NCBI GenBank assembly: GCA_946800325.1
Contig: OX326958.1
Location: 15,590,992-15,654,991 of the forward strand
Direction: 5' to 3'
From: Luzula sylvatica
Taxonomy: Eukaryota; Streptophyta; Magnoliopsida; Poales; Juncaceae
DNA length: 64,000 nucleotides
The translations under genes and the position numbers were made by a program. A model generated the notes under the pieces. That model did no database searches. It had not been told where the DNA came from and saw only the letters and a program-made list of their open reading frames with translations. Positions 1-9,845 of this stretch are shown here, piece after piece. Each line of letters begins with the position of its first letter. The first letter of the stretch is position 1.

Positions 1-12
1 CCCTATCACTAC

Positions 13-187
13 TCCAATTCTCTTCTCTCTACGTGAGAGAAATTAATAAAAAAGAAAAAAAAGGCAAGAGATATTTTGGTCTCTGTGTCTCTCTCCTCCG
101 TGATACTTCTTGGTTGAATTATTTATTCTCCCAGATATTGATCCCTATTATCTCTCCCACAAATAAAATCAAACCATATTTCCAACA
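13..187 (+). repeat. 5' LTR (3' part) of the first Copia element
   Basis: Nearly identical to the last ~175 bp of the LTR ending at 4742 and finishing in the same CCAACA. Differences include a 2-bp CT indel and a few substitutions. Confidence 0.85.
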
Positions 188-190
188 AAT

Positions 191-203
191 TGGCATCAGA
201 GCC
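191..203 (+). promoter_or_regulatory. Primer binding site, tRNA-Met type
   Basis: TGGCATCAGAGCC starts three bases after the LTR. It matches the usual plant Copia primer site TGGTATCAGAGC (initiator tRNA-Met) with one difference. Confidence 0.8.
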
Positions 204-263
204 ACGGTTGTTTGCGAGTGTTTGCGAGAGTAAGTTTGACGAAGTTTGGAGAAGAAAAAATCC

Positions 264-1180
264 ATGACAAACCAAGGCGGTGTTTTCGGACTCCCACAAG
301 TTTCGCAACTTATTTTCGATGACGAAAATTACGATTATTGAAGTATTAAAATGAAGACTCTTTTGATCGCGCAAGATCTATGGGAAATAGTAGAGAAGAA
401 GGAGTGAACACTGCAAAAGAAGGAGAAACTTCCGATGCGTTGAAAGCAAATAAGAAGAAATATGCAAAAGCCTTATACTTGATACAACAAGTAATTTCGG
501 ATAAATTATTTTCGCGAATAATTGGCGCTAAAACTTTGAAGGAAGCGTGGACGATTTTGCCACGAGAATTTCAAGGAAACGAAAAAGTGAGGACGGTTAA
601 ACTCTTGACGCTTAAGAGGGAATTTCAAAACTTGAAGATGAAGGAAAGCGATACGCTCAAAGATTTCTTCTCCAATATTTTGGAAGTGGTAAACCAAATA
701 AAAGGTTTTGGCGAAAATTTGACCGATAAATCGGTTTGCGAAAAAATACTTATTAGCCTTTCTTCAAAATACAACAACATGGCGTCTACTATCGAAGAAA
801 CCAAAGACCTAGCGACTCTTAGTGTGCACGACTTGATGGGTTCTTTAGAGAGGCACGAACAACGATTAAATCGGGACACCGAGCAATCTTTGGAGAGTGC
901 GTTCCAATCAAAAACTTCCGTAACCGAATCATCAAACCAAAATACGGTTAAAGAAGAATCATTTCGTGGTGGTCGAAACGGTAGAGGTCGAGGTCGAGGA
1001 AGATTTGGAAGAGGATGAGGTAGAAGCAATTACCAAAATAACCAAGAGAGATGGTGCGGTGTGTGCAAAAGTTCGACTCATGCCGAAAAATATTGTTGGA
1101 ATAAAGGAAAGCTTCAATGCTACAATTGCAAGAAGTTCGGTCATATGAAAAAGGATTGCCGAGTTAAAACAAATGAATAA
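264..1180 (+). pseudogene. Copia gag, broken
   Basis: Starts at ATG 264 in frame 3 and begins like Copia Gag. It is stopped by TGA at 339-341, probably from a TGG Trp codon. Near 395-405 the frame shifts into 380-1018, which carries the central Gag domain. A TGA at 1016-1018 interrupts an Arg/Gly-rich stretch; in the same frame beyond it lies the zinc knuckle CYNCKKFGHMKKDC (C-X2-C-X4-H-X4-C) near 1117-1158, then TAA 1178-1180. Gag would package the element RNA in cytoplasmic particles. The Gly/Arg segment before the knuckle is usual for this family. Confidence 0.85.
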
Positions 1181-2533
1181 GCCAACTATACCGAAGAGAA
1201 AATCGACAACGAAAATATTTTCTACGCGTGTCAAGCGACCTTGGAGAAGAAGAATGATGTATGGTACGTCGATAGCGGGTGTAGCTACCATATGACCGGA
1301 ATCGAACCGGTCTTTAGTGAAATCGACAAGACGGCGACTACTCAAATTACCATGGGAAATGGTGCAGTTGTTCGATCTAAAGGAAAAGGAACGATTGCGA
1401 TTGAGTCAAAAAAATGTCGGATGTTCATTCGAGATGTGATGTTGGTTCCGGAGTTGACGCAAAATTTGTTGAGTGTTGGACAATTGGTAGAGAATGGACA
1501 CACGGTTCATTTCGAAGGCGATTGTTGCAGAATTTTTGAGAAGGCGAAAAACGGAAGTCAAGTAAAAGCGAATATTAAAATGGAGAAATTTTTTTCTCTC
1601 ACTCTAAAAGCATCGAAATTTGTCGCTTTGGCAGCTGGTGCGGAAGATGTGTCGTGGTTGTGGCATAAAAGGCTCGGCCATGTGAATTTTCGGAGTTTGA
1701 AATTCTTGAATAAGAAAAATATGGTCTACGGCTTACCGAATATTGAAGAGAAGGATGATGTGTGTGAGGCGTGTGCTCTCGGTAAAATACATCGAGAATC
1801 GTTTCCGAAAGAAAATGCATGGAGAGCGACAAAACCATTGCAGCAGTACATACCGATGTTTGTGGTCCGATGAAGACACCTTCACAAGGCGGTAACCGAT
1901 ATTTCATTATCTTTATAGACGACTACTCGAGGATGTGTTGGATTTATTTCATTAAACAAAAATCCGATGCATTTTCTATCTTCAAGAAGTTTCAATCAAA
2001 GGATGGTTGAGAGGCAAAGCGGATGCTTCATCAAGAAGTTACGAAGTGATCGAGGCGGCGAATACAACTCTAAAGAGTTCGACAAATTTTGTGAAGATAT
2101 TGGCTTGGAGAGACAATTGACGGTTGGCTATACACCCGAGCAAAATGGTGTTGCCGAAAGAAAGAATCGGACAATCGTTGAGATGTCACGAGCAATGTTG
2201 AATGAGAAGGACCTTCCGACTAATTTTTGGGCCGAGACAGCGAGTACCTCGGTTTATTTGTTAAATCGATGTCCGACAAAAGCGGTGAAAGATAAAACGC
2301 CGTTTGAAGTATGGTCCGGTGGTAGAAAACCATCGGTCAATCACTTGCGAATTTTTGGATCTATTTGCTACGCGCATGTTCCGAAAGAGATGAGACACAA
2401 ACTTGAAGAAAAAGGAGAAAAATGTGTCTTCGTGGGTTATAGCTCACAATCAAAGGGTTATAGACTCTTTAGTTTGAATAGAAATAAATTAATAACGAGC
2501 CGCGATGTGATTTTTAACGAAAAAGATAAGTGA
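1181..2533 (+). pseudogene. Copia protease and integrase, frameshifted
   Basis: The segment from 1241 contains VDSGCSYHMTG, the Copia aspartic protease site in its usual D-S-G form. The GAG-pre-integrase H-H-C-C zinc site follows (HKRLGHVNF, then CEACALGKIH). The integrase core continues in frame 1 from 1819 (TDVCGPM, FIDDYSRM) and returns to frame 2 near 2000 (SDRGGEYNSKEF, then YTPEQNGVAERKNRT with the catalytic Glu). D, D and E are all visible, but two frameshifts and TGA 2531-2533 divide the reading frame. Integrase inserts the cDNA; protease cuts the polyprotein. Confidence 0.87.
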
Positions 2534-4299
2534 AATTGGAAGGGAAAAAGAGTTGATGATGTCCCCGTTGTAGTAGAAGAAAAACAATCCGAGCCGCGAG
2601 TTGAGAAAAATAATGATGAAGACGAAAGTGAAGAAGAAGAAGAAATACCGCGATCTCCTCCGACAAATATTGCGTCGAGTTCCTCAACGCGAAAACCAAC
2701 ACCGATAAAAATGAGAAGATTAAGTGATATTTATATGAATTGCAATTTTTGTGTCGTAGAACCGGCAAGCTTCGAGCAAGCGGTTCAAGAAGAGGTGTGG
2801 AGAAAAGCGATGGAAGAAGAAATAAAAATGATCGAGAAAAACGAAACGTGGGAGTTAGTCGAAAAACCGAACGAGAAAGGTGTAATCGGGTTCAAGTGGA
2901 TCTATAAGACAAAAACGAATCCAGATGAGTCGGTTCAAAAATACAAGGCGAGACTAGTTGCGAAAGGATACTCTCAGCAATCCGGTACCGACTATCAAGA
3001 GACGTTTGCGCCGGTGGCAAGACACGAGACGATTCGATTATTGATTGCATTGGCGGCGCATAAAGGTTGGAAACTATATCAACTCGATGTGAAATCTGTT
3101 TTTCTAAATGGTGTGTTGAAAGAAGAGGTCTACGTGGAGCAACCGCAAGGATTTGTGGTTGACGAAGACGACAACAAGGTGTACAAATTAAAGAAGGTTT
3201 TGTATGGGCTGAAACAAGCACCTCGCGCATGGTATAGCAATATCGATGCGTACTTCACCGAAAAAGGGTTTAAAAGGAGTCCGAGTGAACCAACCCTTTA
3301 CATCAAGCAAGGCAAAACCGGTATGATTATCGTTTCTCTTTATGTCGATGATTTAATTGTTACCGATAGTGACGAAAAGATGGTGCGAGAATTTAAGGAG
3401 GATATGTTGAAGAAATATGAGATGAATGATTTGGGGTTACTTCATTACTTTTTGGGTATCGAGATTAATCAAAGAGAAGATGGAGTTTGTATTTTGCAAA
3501 TGAAGTATGTCCAGAATATTCTCGCTAAATTTAAAATGGAGAATTGTAATTCGGTGACGATACCGATTTTGGTGAATGAAAAGATGATGAAAGAAGATGG
3601 TAGTGGTGATGCCGACGAATCGATCTATAGAAGCTTAGTTGGTAGCCTATTATACATTGCCGTTACAAGACCCGACATTATGTATGGAGCGGGTTTGTTA
3701 TCTCGGTTCATGAATAAGCCGAGTAAATTACACTTTGGAGTTGTAAAGAGGTTGTTGCGATACATACAAGGTACCAAAGATTTCGGACTTATGTATGAGA
3801 AGAATGAGAAAGCGGAAATAGAATTAGTTGGATTTTGTGATAGCGATTGGGCCGGTAGTGTGGATGACATGAGAAGCACATCCGGTTACGCATTTACCCT
3901 CGGATCGGGTATATTTTCATGGGCCTCAAAGAAGCAAGAACGAGTCGTGCTTTCAACAGCGGAGGAGGAATATGTGTCGGCAAATGAAGCCGAGAAACAA
4001 GTTGAATGGTTGAGAAAGGTGTTAGAAGACATGGGGGAGAAGCAAGAACGGTTCTCTTTTGCGATAATCAATCCGCGATAGTCATGTCAAGAAATTCCGT
4101 CTTCCATAGTCGAACGAAGCATATCAAGCTATGACATCACTTTATCCGAGAAGTGGTTGGAGATGACGAACTCGTGGTCAAGCATGTTAAATCCGAAAAT
4201 CAATTGGCGGACATTTTCACCAAGGCGCTTCCGATCGAGAAGTTTATTCGATTTCGAGAATCGATGGGTATGACGAGCAAAAGCATTAAGGGGGAGTAT
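2534..4299 (+). pseudogene. Copia reverse transcriptase-RNase H, broken at the end
   Basis: The longest open piece is 2711-4081 (456 codons). It holds the RVT_2 domain: [20 protein letters not shown], the first catalytic Asp in [10 protein letters not shown], and YVDD at residues 211-214 of that ORF. The RNase H part includes [10 protein letters not shown] and [18 protein letters not shown]. Near 4050 a one-base shift moves the frame; in frame 3 the C-terminus continues ([22 protein letters not shown]) to about 4299, next to the purine tract. It reads through the TGA at 2531 with the upstream integrase frame. Confidence 0.9.
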
Positions 4300-4742
4300 T
4301 AAAATTAATGCTTTTATATAATAGTATTATTAATATTTTGGGGCAGGATAATTATGTTAAATAAATAGAAGTGTCTAGAATATATGTCTAAAATTAAGGA
4401 TGATGTATTTTAGATAAATAAGTGTTTATTTAAATAGAAGGATCTAGAATTTAGATAGATAGGATGTATGGTTGAAAGGGTGTGTGTAAGGGGGATGAAT
4501 AAGGTTTCTATATAAAGCAATGTATTGTGTACGAATTTCAACATAGAGTAATAATAAAGCTTTGTTCCAATTCTCTTCTCTCTACGTGAGAGAAATTAAT
4601 AAAAAAGAAAAAAAAGGCAAGAACCATTTTGGTCTCTGTGTCTCTCTCTCCTCGGTGATACTTCTTGGTTGAATTATTCATTCTCCCAGATATTGATCCC
4701 TATTATCTCTCCCACAAATAAAATCAAACCATATTTCCAACA
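4297..4742 (+). repeat. 3' LTR of the first Copia element
   Basis: Begins right after the purine tract AAGGGGGAG (4288-4296) and ends in CCAACA at 4742. It starts TATTAAAAT, so the usual TG start is probably mutated. A TATA-like CTATATAAAG lies at about 4509-4518. The flanking duplication cannot be tested because the left end of the element is not in the window. Confidence 0.82.
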
Positions 4743-5747
4743 AATAGTAGCAACTGGTACGTACGTACCGGTACCAATCACACGAAAATGCAAACCTAAA
4801 TTGTCGAGATAAAAAAACAACAAAGGGATTTAATTTACATATTGACATTACGTTCCGAGAGCATATATGGTGCCCCCTATTTCCCCCCACACATGTTGAT
4901 GAAATCAGCATTATGTCATGGGTTAACAGGGAGCTATTTTAATCATTCCCAAAAATTTCCCTATAAGGCCCTAATGATGGTTAGAATTAACACGATTTTG
5001 GATTAACTGGTAATCCTTTTATGAATTAACTATTAATCGGGTTCAAAAAAATTAATATTTGGACCAGCCCATATATAAACGTTAACCCTAACATTCTCTC
5101 TCCTCTCTCTCATTTGCAGCTGCCTCTCTCACACCATTTCTCTTTGTCATCTCGTCTCGATCAAACACACTTGTGGCCGATGCCAAGCCGATTGATGACG
5201 GTTTTCAAGGCCAGAACGAGAGATTGCATGTTTTTTTCACGTAGATTTCGTTTTTTCGTTAGGGTTTTCTGATTTTCATGTTTTTAACTAGTAACTGAGC
5301 GATTTTTTTTTTATCTCTTAATCAAGGGTTTATTGAAAATCTGATTTTCGTGTGTTTTTTTCTCATTTTTTGTCAATTTTATTCCAATTCTGTTTTTTTT
5401 TTTTTTGAAAAAGTTTTTAATCTGGTGCTAACTGTCGTGCTTGTTATTTTTGGTAGATTTAATCAATGAACATTTTAGATTTCGTTTTTGGAAGATTTTA
5501 GGTTTTGTTTGTCTCGTTTGTTTGTAAATTTCGTTTTTTTTTCATTATTTTGATGGTTTTTTGGACAAATAGTTCTCTCGATTTTATTTTGACAGTTTTT
5601 AATCTGGTTTTCAAGCCCTTCTCTCAATTTTTATGGTAATTGTTTTTTTTCGTGTTAACAGTTGAATCGAGGGTATTGATTATTGTTCATTATGAAGATA
5701 ATCTGGTGCTAATTGTTTTTTGGACAAATAGTTGTCTCGTTTGTTTG
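4743..5747 (+). other. Promoter/5'-leader-like non-coding sequence
   Basis: No ORF. It opens with a palindromic GGTACGTACGTACC near 4758. A stretch at about 4861-5130 (ATATATGGTGCC, AATCAGC, TTTCCCTAT, then ACCCTAACATTCTCTC and a CT-rich run) is related to 53272-53500. After 5180 it becomes T-rich like a first intron (TTAGGGTTTTCTGATTTTC). The same order is seen in plant promoters, leaders and first introns, but no matching gene body follows; instead it runs into an OSC exon fragment at about 5748. Confidence 0.5.
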
Positions 5748-5890
5748 TGGTTTGGAATAGAATGTCTATCAGCAGTTGGGAAAAGCTATGATAATTGCAA
5801 TTGATTCGTAAAGCTTGTAATTTTCTCATCTCGAAGCAATTAGTTGATGTCGGTTGGGGCGAATGTTATATTTCTTCTACCAAAAGGGTA
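5748..5890 (+). pseudogene. Plus-strand fragment of an oxidosqualene cyclase exon
   Basis: Read on the plus strand, the sequence gives WFGIECLSAVGKSYDNCN, then after a frameshift with a stop RKACNFLISKQL and GWGECYISSTK, followed by a GT donor. This aligns with exon 15 of the minus-strand OSC pseudogene ([38 protein letters not shown]) but differs throughout, so it is a piece of a different OSC paralogue and not an inverted copy of the local exon. The beginning of the exon (YGSWG part) is absent: homology starts abruptly inside T-rich leader sequence. Confidence 0.82.
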
Positions 5891-6239
5891 AGCCTATATC
5901 GCTAAAACATGTTAAATTGACACACAAATATCGCTAGAACAATAAATTATGCACAGATCAGTATTATCCAGTTTTTATTTTCAGGATATTCATTTTCTAT
6001 TCTCATTTCATAAGGAATATTTATTTTTAATTTCTTACTGCGCCTGGCATGACTTTGAATTTCATAGAATTTTATCATCACAGAGGAAACTGAAACCGAA
6101 ATTTTATTAAACACAGTCATTCATGTAAAAAAGATACAATAATACACTTCAATAATTCCTGCCACCTTTTTATTAGATAAAAAATCTAGCAATTTACTAA
6201 TTAAATTACTATTTCAAACAAATACGCAGGACAACTAAC
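5891..6239. other. Non-coding, 3' flank of the OSC pseudogene
   Basis: AT-rich sequence between the plus-strand OSC fragment and the stop codon of the minus-strand OSC. I see no gene or clear repeat. On the minus strand it would hold the 3' UTR; no defined poly(A) signal was assigned. Confidence 0.5.
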
Positions 6240-6356
6240 TCACTTCGGACAATATTTCACTTTTTTGTGATACTCGGCAAGAAACCATACGGGAAATATA
6301 TTGCGATACATCATATAGTTCATCAACCCATATTTAAAAAAACTTCCCGTCATTTC
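6240..6356 (-). pseudogene. OSC exon 18 and stop codon
   Basis: 38 codons and TGA: EMTGSFFKYGLMNYMMYRNI, FPVWFLAEYHKKVKYC. Family form is E(I/M)[31 protein letters not shown], so the C-terminus is complete though changed at several places. Confidence 0.93.
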
Positions 6357-6490
6357 CTGCAATTAATACAAAAAAAAAATCATATACACTTTTAGAATTA
6401 ATTTCTAAGATAGAATTATATTATTGAATTACAATTACCAGTATATAAATATATATATACATTGTTGTAAAGTTTCAATAATGATCATAC

Positions 6491-6580
6491 CTGTTGAGGG
6501 AAGTCTCCGTTTTCTAATTGTATATGTATACAACCGATATATTTTGCAGCACGGTGAACTGGATTTGGATTTCTTTCAAA
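6491..6580 (-). pseudogene. OSC exon 17
   Basis: 30 codons, FERNPNPVHRAAKYIG ... QLENGDFPQQ, donor CAG|GTATGA. Matches RDPTPLHRAAKLLINSQ...GDFPQQ. Open. Confidence 0.92.
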
Positions 6581-6691
6581 CTAAAAATTCAATAAAATGT
6601 TAATTAATTGCTAATTCCTTAATCACCCTATTTATATATGGAGAGATGTAAAAAGTAATATCATTTAATTGCTTCGAAAGGAGAATATTAC

Positions 6692-6772
6692 CTGACCAGT
6701 TTTTAGAAGTGCGAGCATTGCCCATGCCGTGTTCACCAAATTTGATTTGTTTCCCTCCAGATTTATATATTC
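6692..6772 (-). pseudogene. OSC exon 16
   Basis: 27 codons, EYINLEGNKSNLVNTAWAML ... LLKTGQ, donor CAG|GTAATA. The intron just downstream (about 6661-6685) carries a ~25-bp copy of sequence from exon 15, a small local duplication. Confidence 0.92.
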
Positions 6773-6863
6773 CTATTTGAGTAACAAAAAGATCGATAAA
6801 GTCTTAATATTGTTTTTACAAAGAAAATTCAGATGAATTTATTATATTAATTTAAACGCTTAC

Positions 6864-7041
6864 CTTTTCGGAAGAAGATTGATAACTTTCGCCCCAACCT
6901 CCATCATTTAATTGCTTCGAAAGGAGAAAATTGCAAGCCTTTCTAACTGATTTACTATTTTCATAAGTTCTTCCGATTGCCAATAGATCTTCTATTCCGA
7001 ACCAGGTACCATATGTGTAGCATAATCCCCATGATCCATAC
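6864..7041 (-). pseudogene. OSC exon 15
   Basis: [46 protein letters not shown] with donor AAG|GTAAGC. Strong QW-type motif GGWGESY. Open. Confidence 0.95.
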
Positions 7042-7171
7042 CTGTAAATAAAACATTGCATTGATAATTTGATATACAAATTAATATTGTTTCGTTGAAA
7101 TATTAATATTAATTGTAGTAAAGATGCTATTTTTGTGATAAAAATTATTTCAGAAAACAACTAAAACTCAC

Positions 7172-7315
7172 CATGAACCATCATCATTTTGAGCACTTTC
7201 GATGTATTTAATTGCATTTCCAATGCAATTTTCTATTTCTCCCCTTCTATGCGTGGGATATCTCTCCTTAAATATAACCAATGCTTGGATTGAAGCTGAA
7301 GTACATTCTACATAC
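7172..7315 (-). pseudogene. OSC exon 14
   Basis: Continues the Ser codon, then [20 protein letters not shown] and AQNDDGSW. The ending TG of the Trp codon is completed in exon 15. YVECTSA and the QxxxGSW motif are diagnostic. Its upstream intron holds the L1 element. Confidence 0.94.
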
Positions 7316-7335
7316 CTGGAAATTCATCTTTTTCG

Positions 7336-7957
7336 AAGAAGTGATTCAAGAAGTCTACTGAGGCGATTCAAGAAGTGATCTAAAGCAATTCAACAAGGCT
7401 GTTACTCCACTATTCAGGCGGTTCAACCAACATCAAAGAGTGGAAAAGATTGTTTTTTTGGTTAAGTCCAATTATACAAAATTTGCAAAAGCCACAAATG
7501 GAGGGATCTTGAGCAAAATTTAATTAAGTGATACAGGATATCAAGATCACCATTGCTAAGACCTCCATTACCAATACAAACCAAAAACCAAATACACAAT
7601 CACTCCAAATACAAACACAAACCAGATTTGCCAAGAATTTCATTGCCAAAAACAGTCCTGCCAAGACCATTGCCAAGACTTCATCACCATTGCCAAGAAT
7701 TCCATTGCCAAGAACAGTCCTGCCAAAACACTCAACTCAGACAAGGTGGATATTGGGTACCAGAATGTAGTGAGGCTAAGAAGCGAAGAGTGGTAGTGTT
7801 CCTGTTCATTCCCTTCAGTCCCTAGTAAAGCTTCTTCCAGTCTCCCGGGAAGACTCCTCTCCAGTGATACCTCTCCAGTGAAGACTCTTAACCAGTGCAA
7901 GGATTCCAGTGCCTAGATCTCCATTCCTGCTAAGTTTTCTATCTCTCTATTAGAATT
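7336..7957 (+). other. L1 5' region with short direct repeats
   Basis: Non-coding leader of the LINE. It carries repeated GATTCAAGAAGT near 7344-7380 and several CCATTGCCAAGA units between 7665 and 7715. It would hold the internal promoter; no specific site was identified. Confidence 0.55.
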
Positions 7958-9799
7958 ATGAATTACTCATATAAACAGATATTGCAAAATAACCTAGGAA
8001 ATGAAAATTCCTGGAATATTATTTCAAAAAAACCTAGAAATGTGCCTAAAAATCAAATTCAAAAGTGTTTTAGATGTCTAGCTACAAATCATTTAAGGTT
8101 TCAGTGTAGAGAGCCTATTAGATGTCTAAGATGTTTCAAATTGGGTCATATTCAAAAAAATTGCTTCACAAATCTTTCAAAAATTCAAAGGAATTTCATA
8201 CCAAATATTAATAATAAGACTCAAGAGACTAGTTCAAATTTTAATATTTCAAAAGGTCCTGGACATAATAACTATAAAAATCAAGTTAATGCAGAGCAAA
8301 TAAATCCTAAAGAATTAATTATTTCACCTAATGCAAATGAAATAACAGTGTATATGAATAATGTTTTTAACTATTCTGAAAACCAAAATTATACAACCAA
8401 GTCAATTTCTCTTAAAAATCTACCAATTAAATATTGCAATCCATTTGATATATCTAAAATTATTAAGACTATGGGTTATTTAATTGGAGTAGGTTCATAT
8501 TTTCCAACTGAAATCATAAGTGAAATCTCTCTTTCTATAAATACTAAACCTAATTCTATAATTCCAAAATCAATTCACATAATAGATGGTGAAAAAAACT
8601 ATAAAATATTGGTTATAGAAAATAAGGATTTATCAAGCACTTCACATAATGTTTCTCAAGAGAGTATAATTAAAAGTCAAAATACACAAAAGGAAATTTC
8701 TAATAATAATATAAATTTTAATAGTAATATTGATAATAATAATAAAAAGAAAATGCATCAGAAACAAAACATAAGGAAAATTTGGCAAAAAAAGAAGAAA
8801 ATAACACAAATTTGGAGAATTAAGAAAAAAGTAGGGGAAAATATTATACCTTTAATTAATGATCAACATCATGAAGTTAATAAAAATACAGGAAATCTTG
8901 TAATTTCGAAACTCAAAAATAATCATGATATTTTTATAATAGAATCTTCTAATTTTAAGAAAGTTATTAAAGTCCCTTTATATAAGGAAATTTTTGTAGA
9001 GTTAACAAAGCATAATGGTATGAAAATAATAAAAAATTCGACAAATAAAGTAAAATCAACACTTAAAATACAAATTACAAAGCAGGGATTAAAAATAATT
9101 TCACAATTTAAAGACAATCTAATAAAACAGAATAAATATGAACACATACCTGTTATTGAGAACACTCCTAGTTTAGTTGAACCAGAATATTTTTCTCCTA
9201 GTAAGGGTACAATTGGAAACCTAAATTTAAGTAATGATAATTCTCAAATAAATTCTTCTTTAGAAAGAACTGATAATACCATTACAAATATGACTCCATT
9301 AGTAGATTTTGAAGATACAATTGATCATCCTCTTCAATCCTCTCCTGAAAAATTTAAGCAAAAGAAAATAAATGATTATTTTTCTCATATTGATTTGGAT
9401 GCATATCATATAAATCAGGAAAAGGCAGTTAAGAATGTTTCTATTCTAAAACCTAATAAATCTCTAATTACATCTGAACAAAAAAGTAAGGAAATTGCTA
9501 AAACTCTTCAAAATGATGAACAACGAAGAAGTACAAGATTGTTAAACAAACAATCTGGCAATTATACTTCTCCTATTCACAAGGCTCAATTAGTTAAATA
9601 TAAAGAAATTCAAAAAGAGCGAAATAGAAGACAAAAATCAAAGAAAAATGATAATGATATAAAACTTTTAAACTTAGAAGAAAAAACTAAATTCACAAAC
9701 CCAGAGGAAATTATTGAAATTTTATCTTCAACAGGAATAGAAATAAATCCTAATTTAAATGATAAAATTATTAGCATGTTAGATGCTACTGATAGTTAA
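7958..9799 (+). CDS. LINE ORF1 protein, CCHC zinc-knuckle RNA-binding
   Basis: 613 codons. Two zinc knuckles lie close to the N-terminus: CFRCLATNHLRFQC (residues 37-50) and CLRCFKLGHIQKNC (56-69). Residues of about 130-225 (ISLKNLPIKYCNPFDISKII and following) resemble the DUF4283/RRM-like fold of plant LINE ORF1 proteins. A long Asn/Lys-rich stretch follows, with RRSTRLLNKQ near residue 530. ORF1 proteins bind the element RNA in the particle that returns to the nucleus. The start fits the only early ATG before the knuckles. The gap to ORF2 is 46 bp. I infer function from the family; no frameshift is visible. Confidence 0.85.
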   Translation: MNYSYKQILQNNLGNENSWNIISKKPRNVPKNQIQKCFRCLATNHLRFQCREPIRCLRCFKLGHIQKNCFTNLSKIQRNFIPNINNKTQETSSNFNISKGPGHNNYKNQVNAEQINPKELIISPNANEITVYMNNVFNYSENQNYTTKSISLKNLPIKYCNPFDISKIIKTMGYLIGVGSYFPTEIISEISLSINTKPNSIIPKSIHIIDGEKNYKILVIENKDLSSTSHNVSQESIIKSQNTQKEISNNNINFNSNIDNNNKKKMHQKQNIRKIWQKKKKITQIWRIKKKVGENIIPLINDQHHEVNKNTGNLVISKLKNNHDIFIIESSNFKKVIKVPLYKEIFVELTKHNGMKIIKNSTNKVKSTLKIQITKQGLKIISQFKDNLIKQNKYEHIPVIENTPSLVEPEYFSPSKGTIGNLNLSNDNSQINSSLERTDNTITNMTPLVDFEDTIDHPLQSSPEKFKQKKINDYFSHIDLDAYHINQEKAVKNVSILKPNKSLITSEQKSKEIAKTLQNDEQRRSTRLLNKQSGNYTSPIHKAQLVKYKEIQKERNRRQKSKKNDNDIKLLNLEEKTKFTNPEEIIEILSSTGIEINPNLNDKIISMLDATDS

Positions 9800-9845
9800 T
9801 TAATTACAGTTTGAAAAGTTATTTTAAGGAATTTAATTATGTTAA

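Larger units (their letters stand above)
1..4742 (+). mobile_element. Ty1/copia LTR retrotransposon, degraded, left end outside or damaged
   Basis: Gag, protease, integrase, reverse transcriptase and RNase H follow in the Copia order between two related LTR segments. About 175 bp (13-187) match the end of the right LTR (about 4567-4742) with only a few differences; bases 1-12 do not match it, so the left LTR is cut by the window edge or carries an indel there. A tRNA-Met-type primer site follows the left LTR and the purine run AAGGGGGAG precedes the right one. At least four stops (TGA 339-341, TGA 1016-1018, TAA 1178-1180, TGA 2531-2533) and four frameshifts show that this copy cannot make its polyprotein. 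Confidence 0.93.

Noticed and set aside
4755..4775. Palindrome GGTACGTACGTACC as possible regulatory operator
   Set aside because: Single occurrence without context; can be chance.
7640..7900. 86-codon minus-strand ORF and plus-strand ORFs in the L1 leader
   Set aside because: They follow the CCATTGCCAAGA repeats of the L1 5' region and match nothing known.
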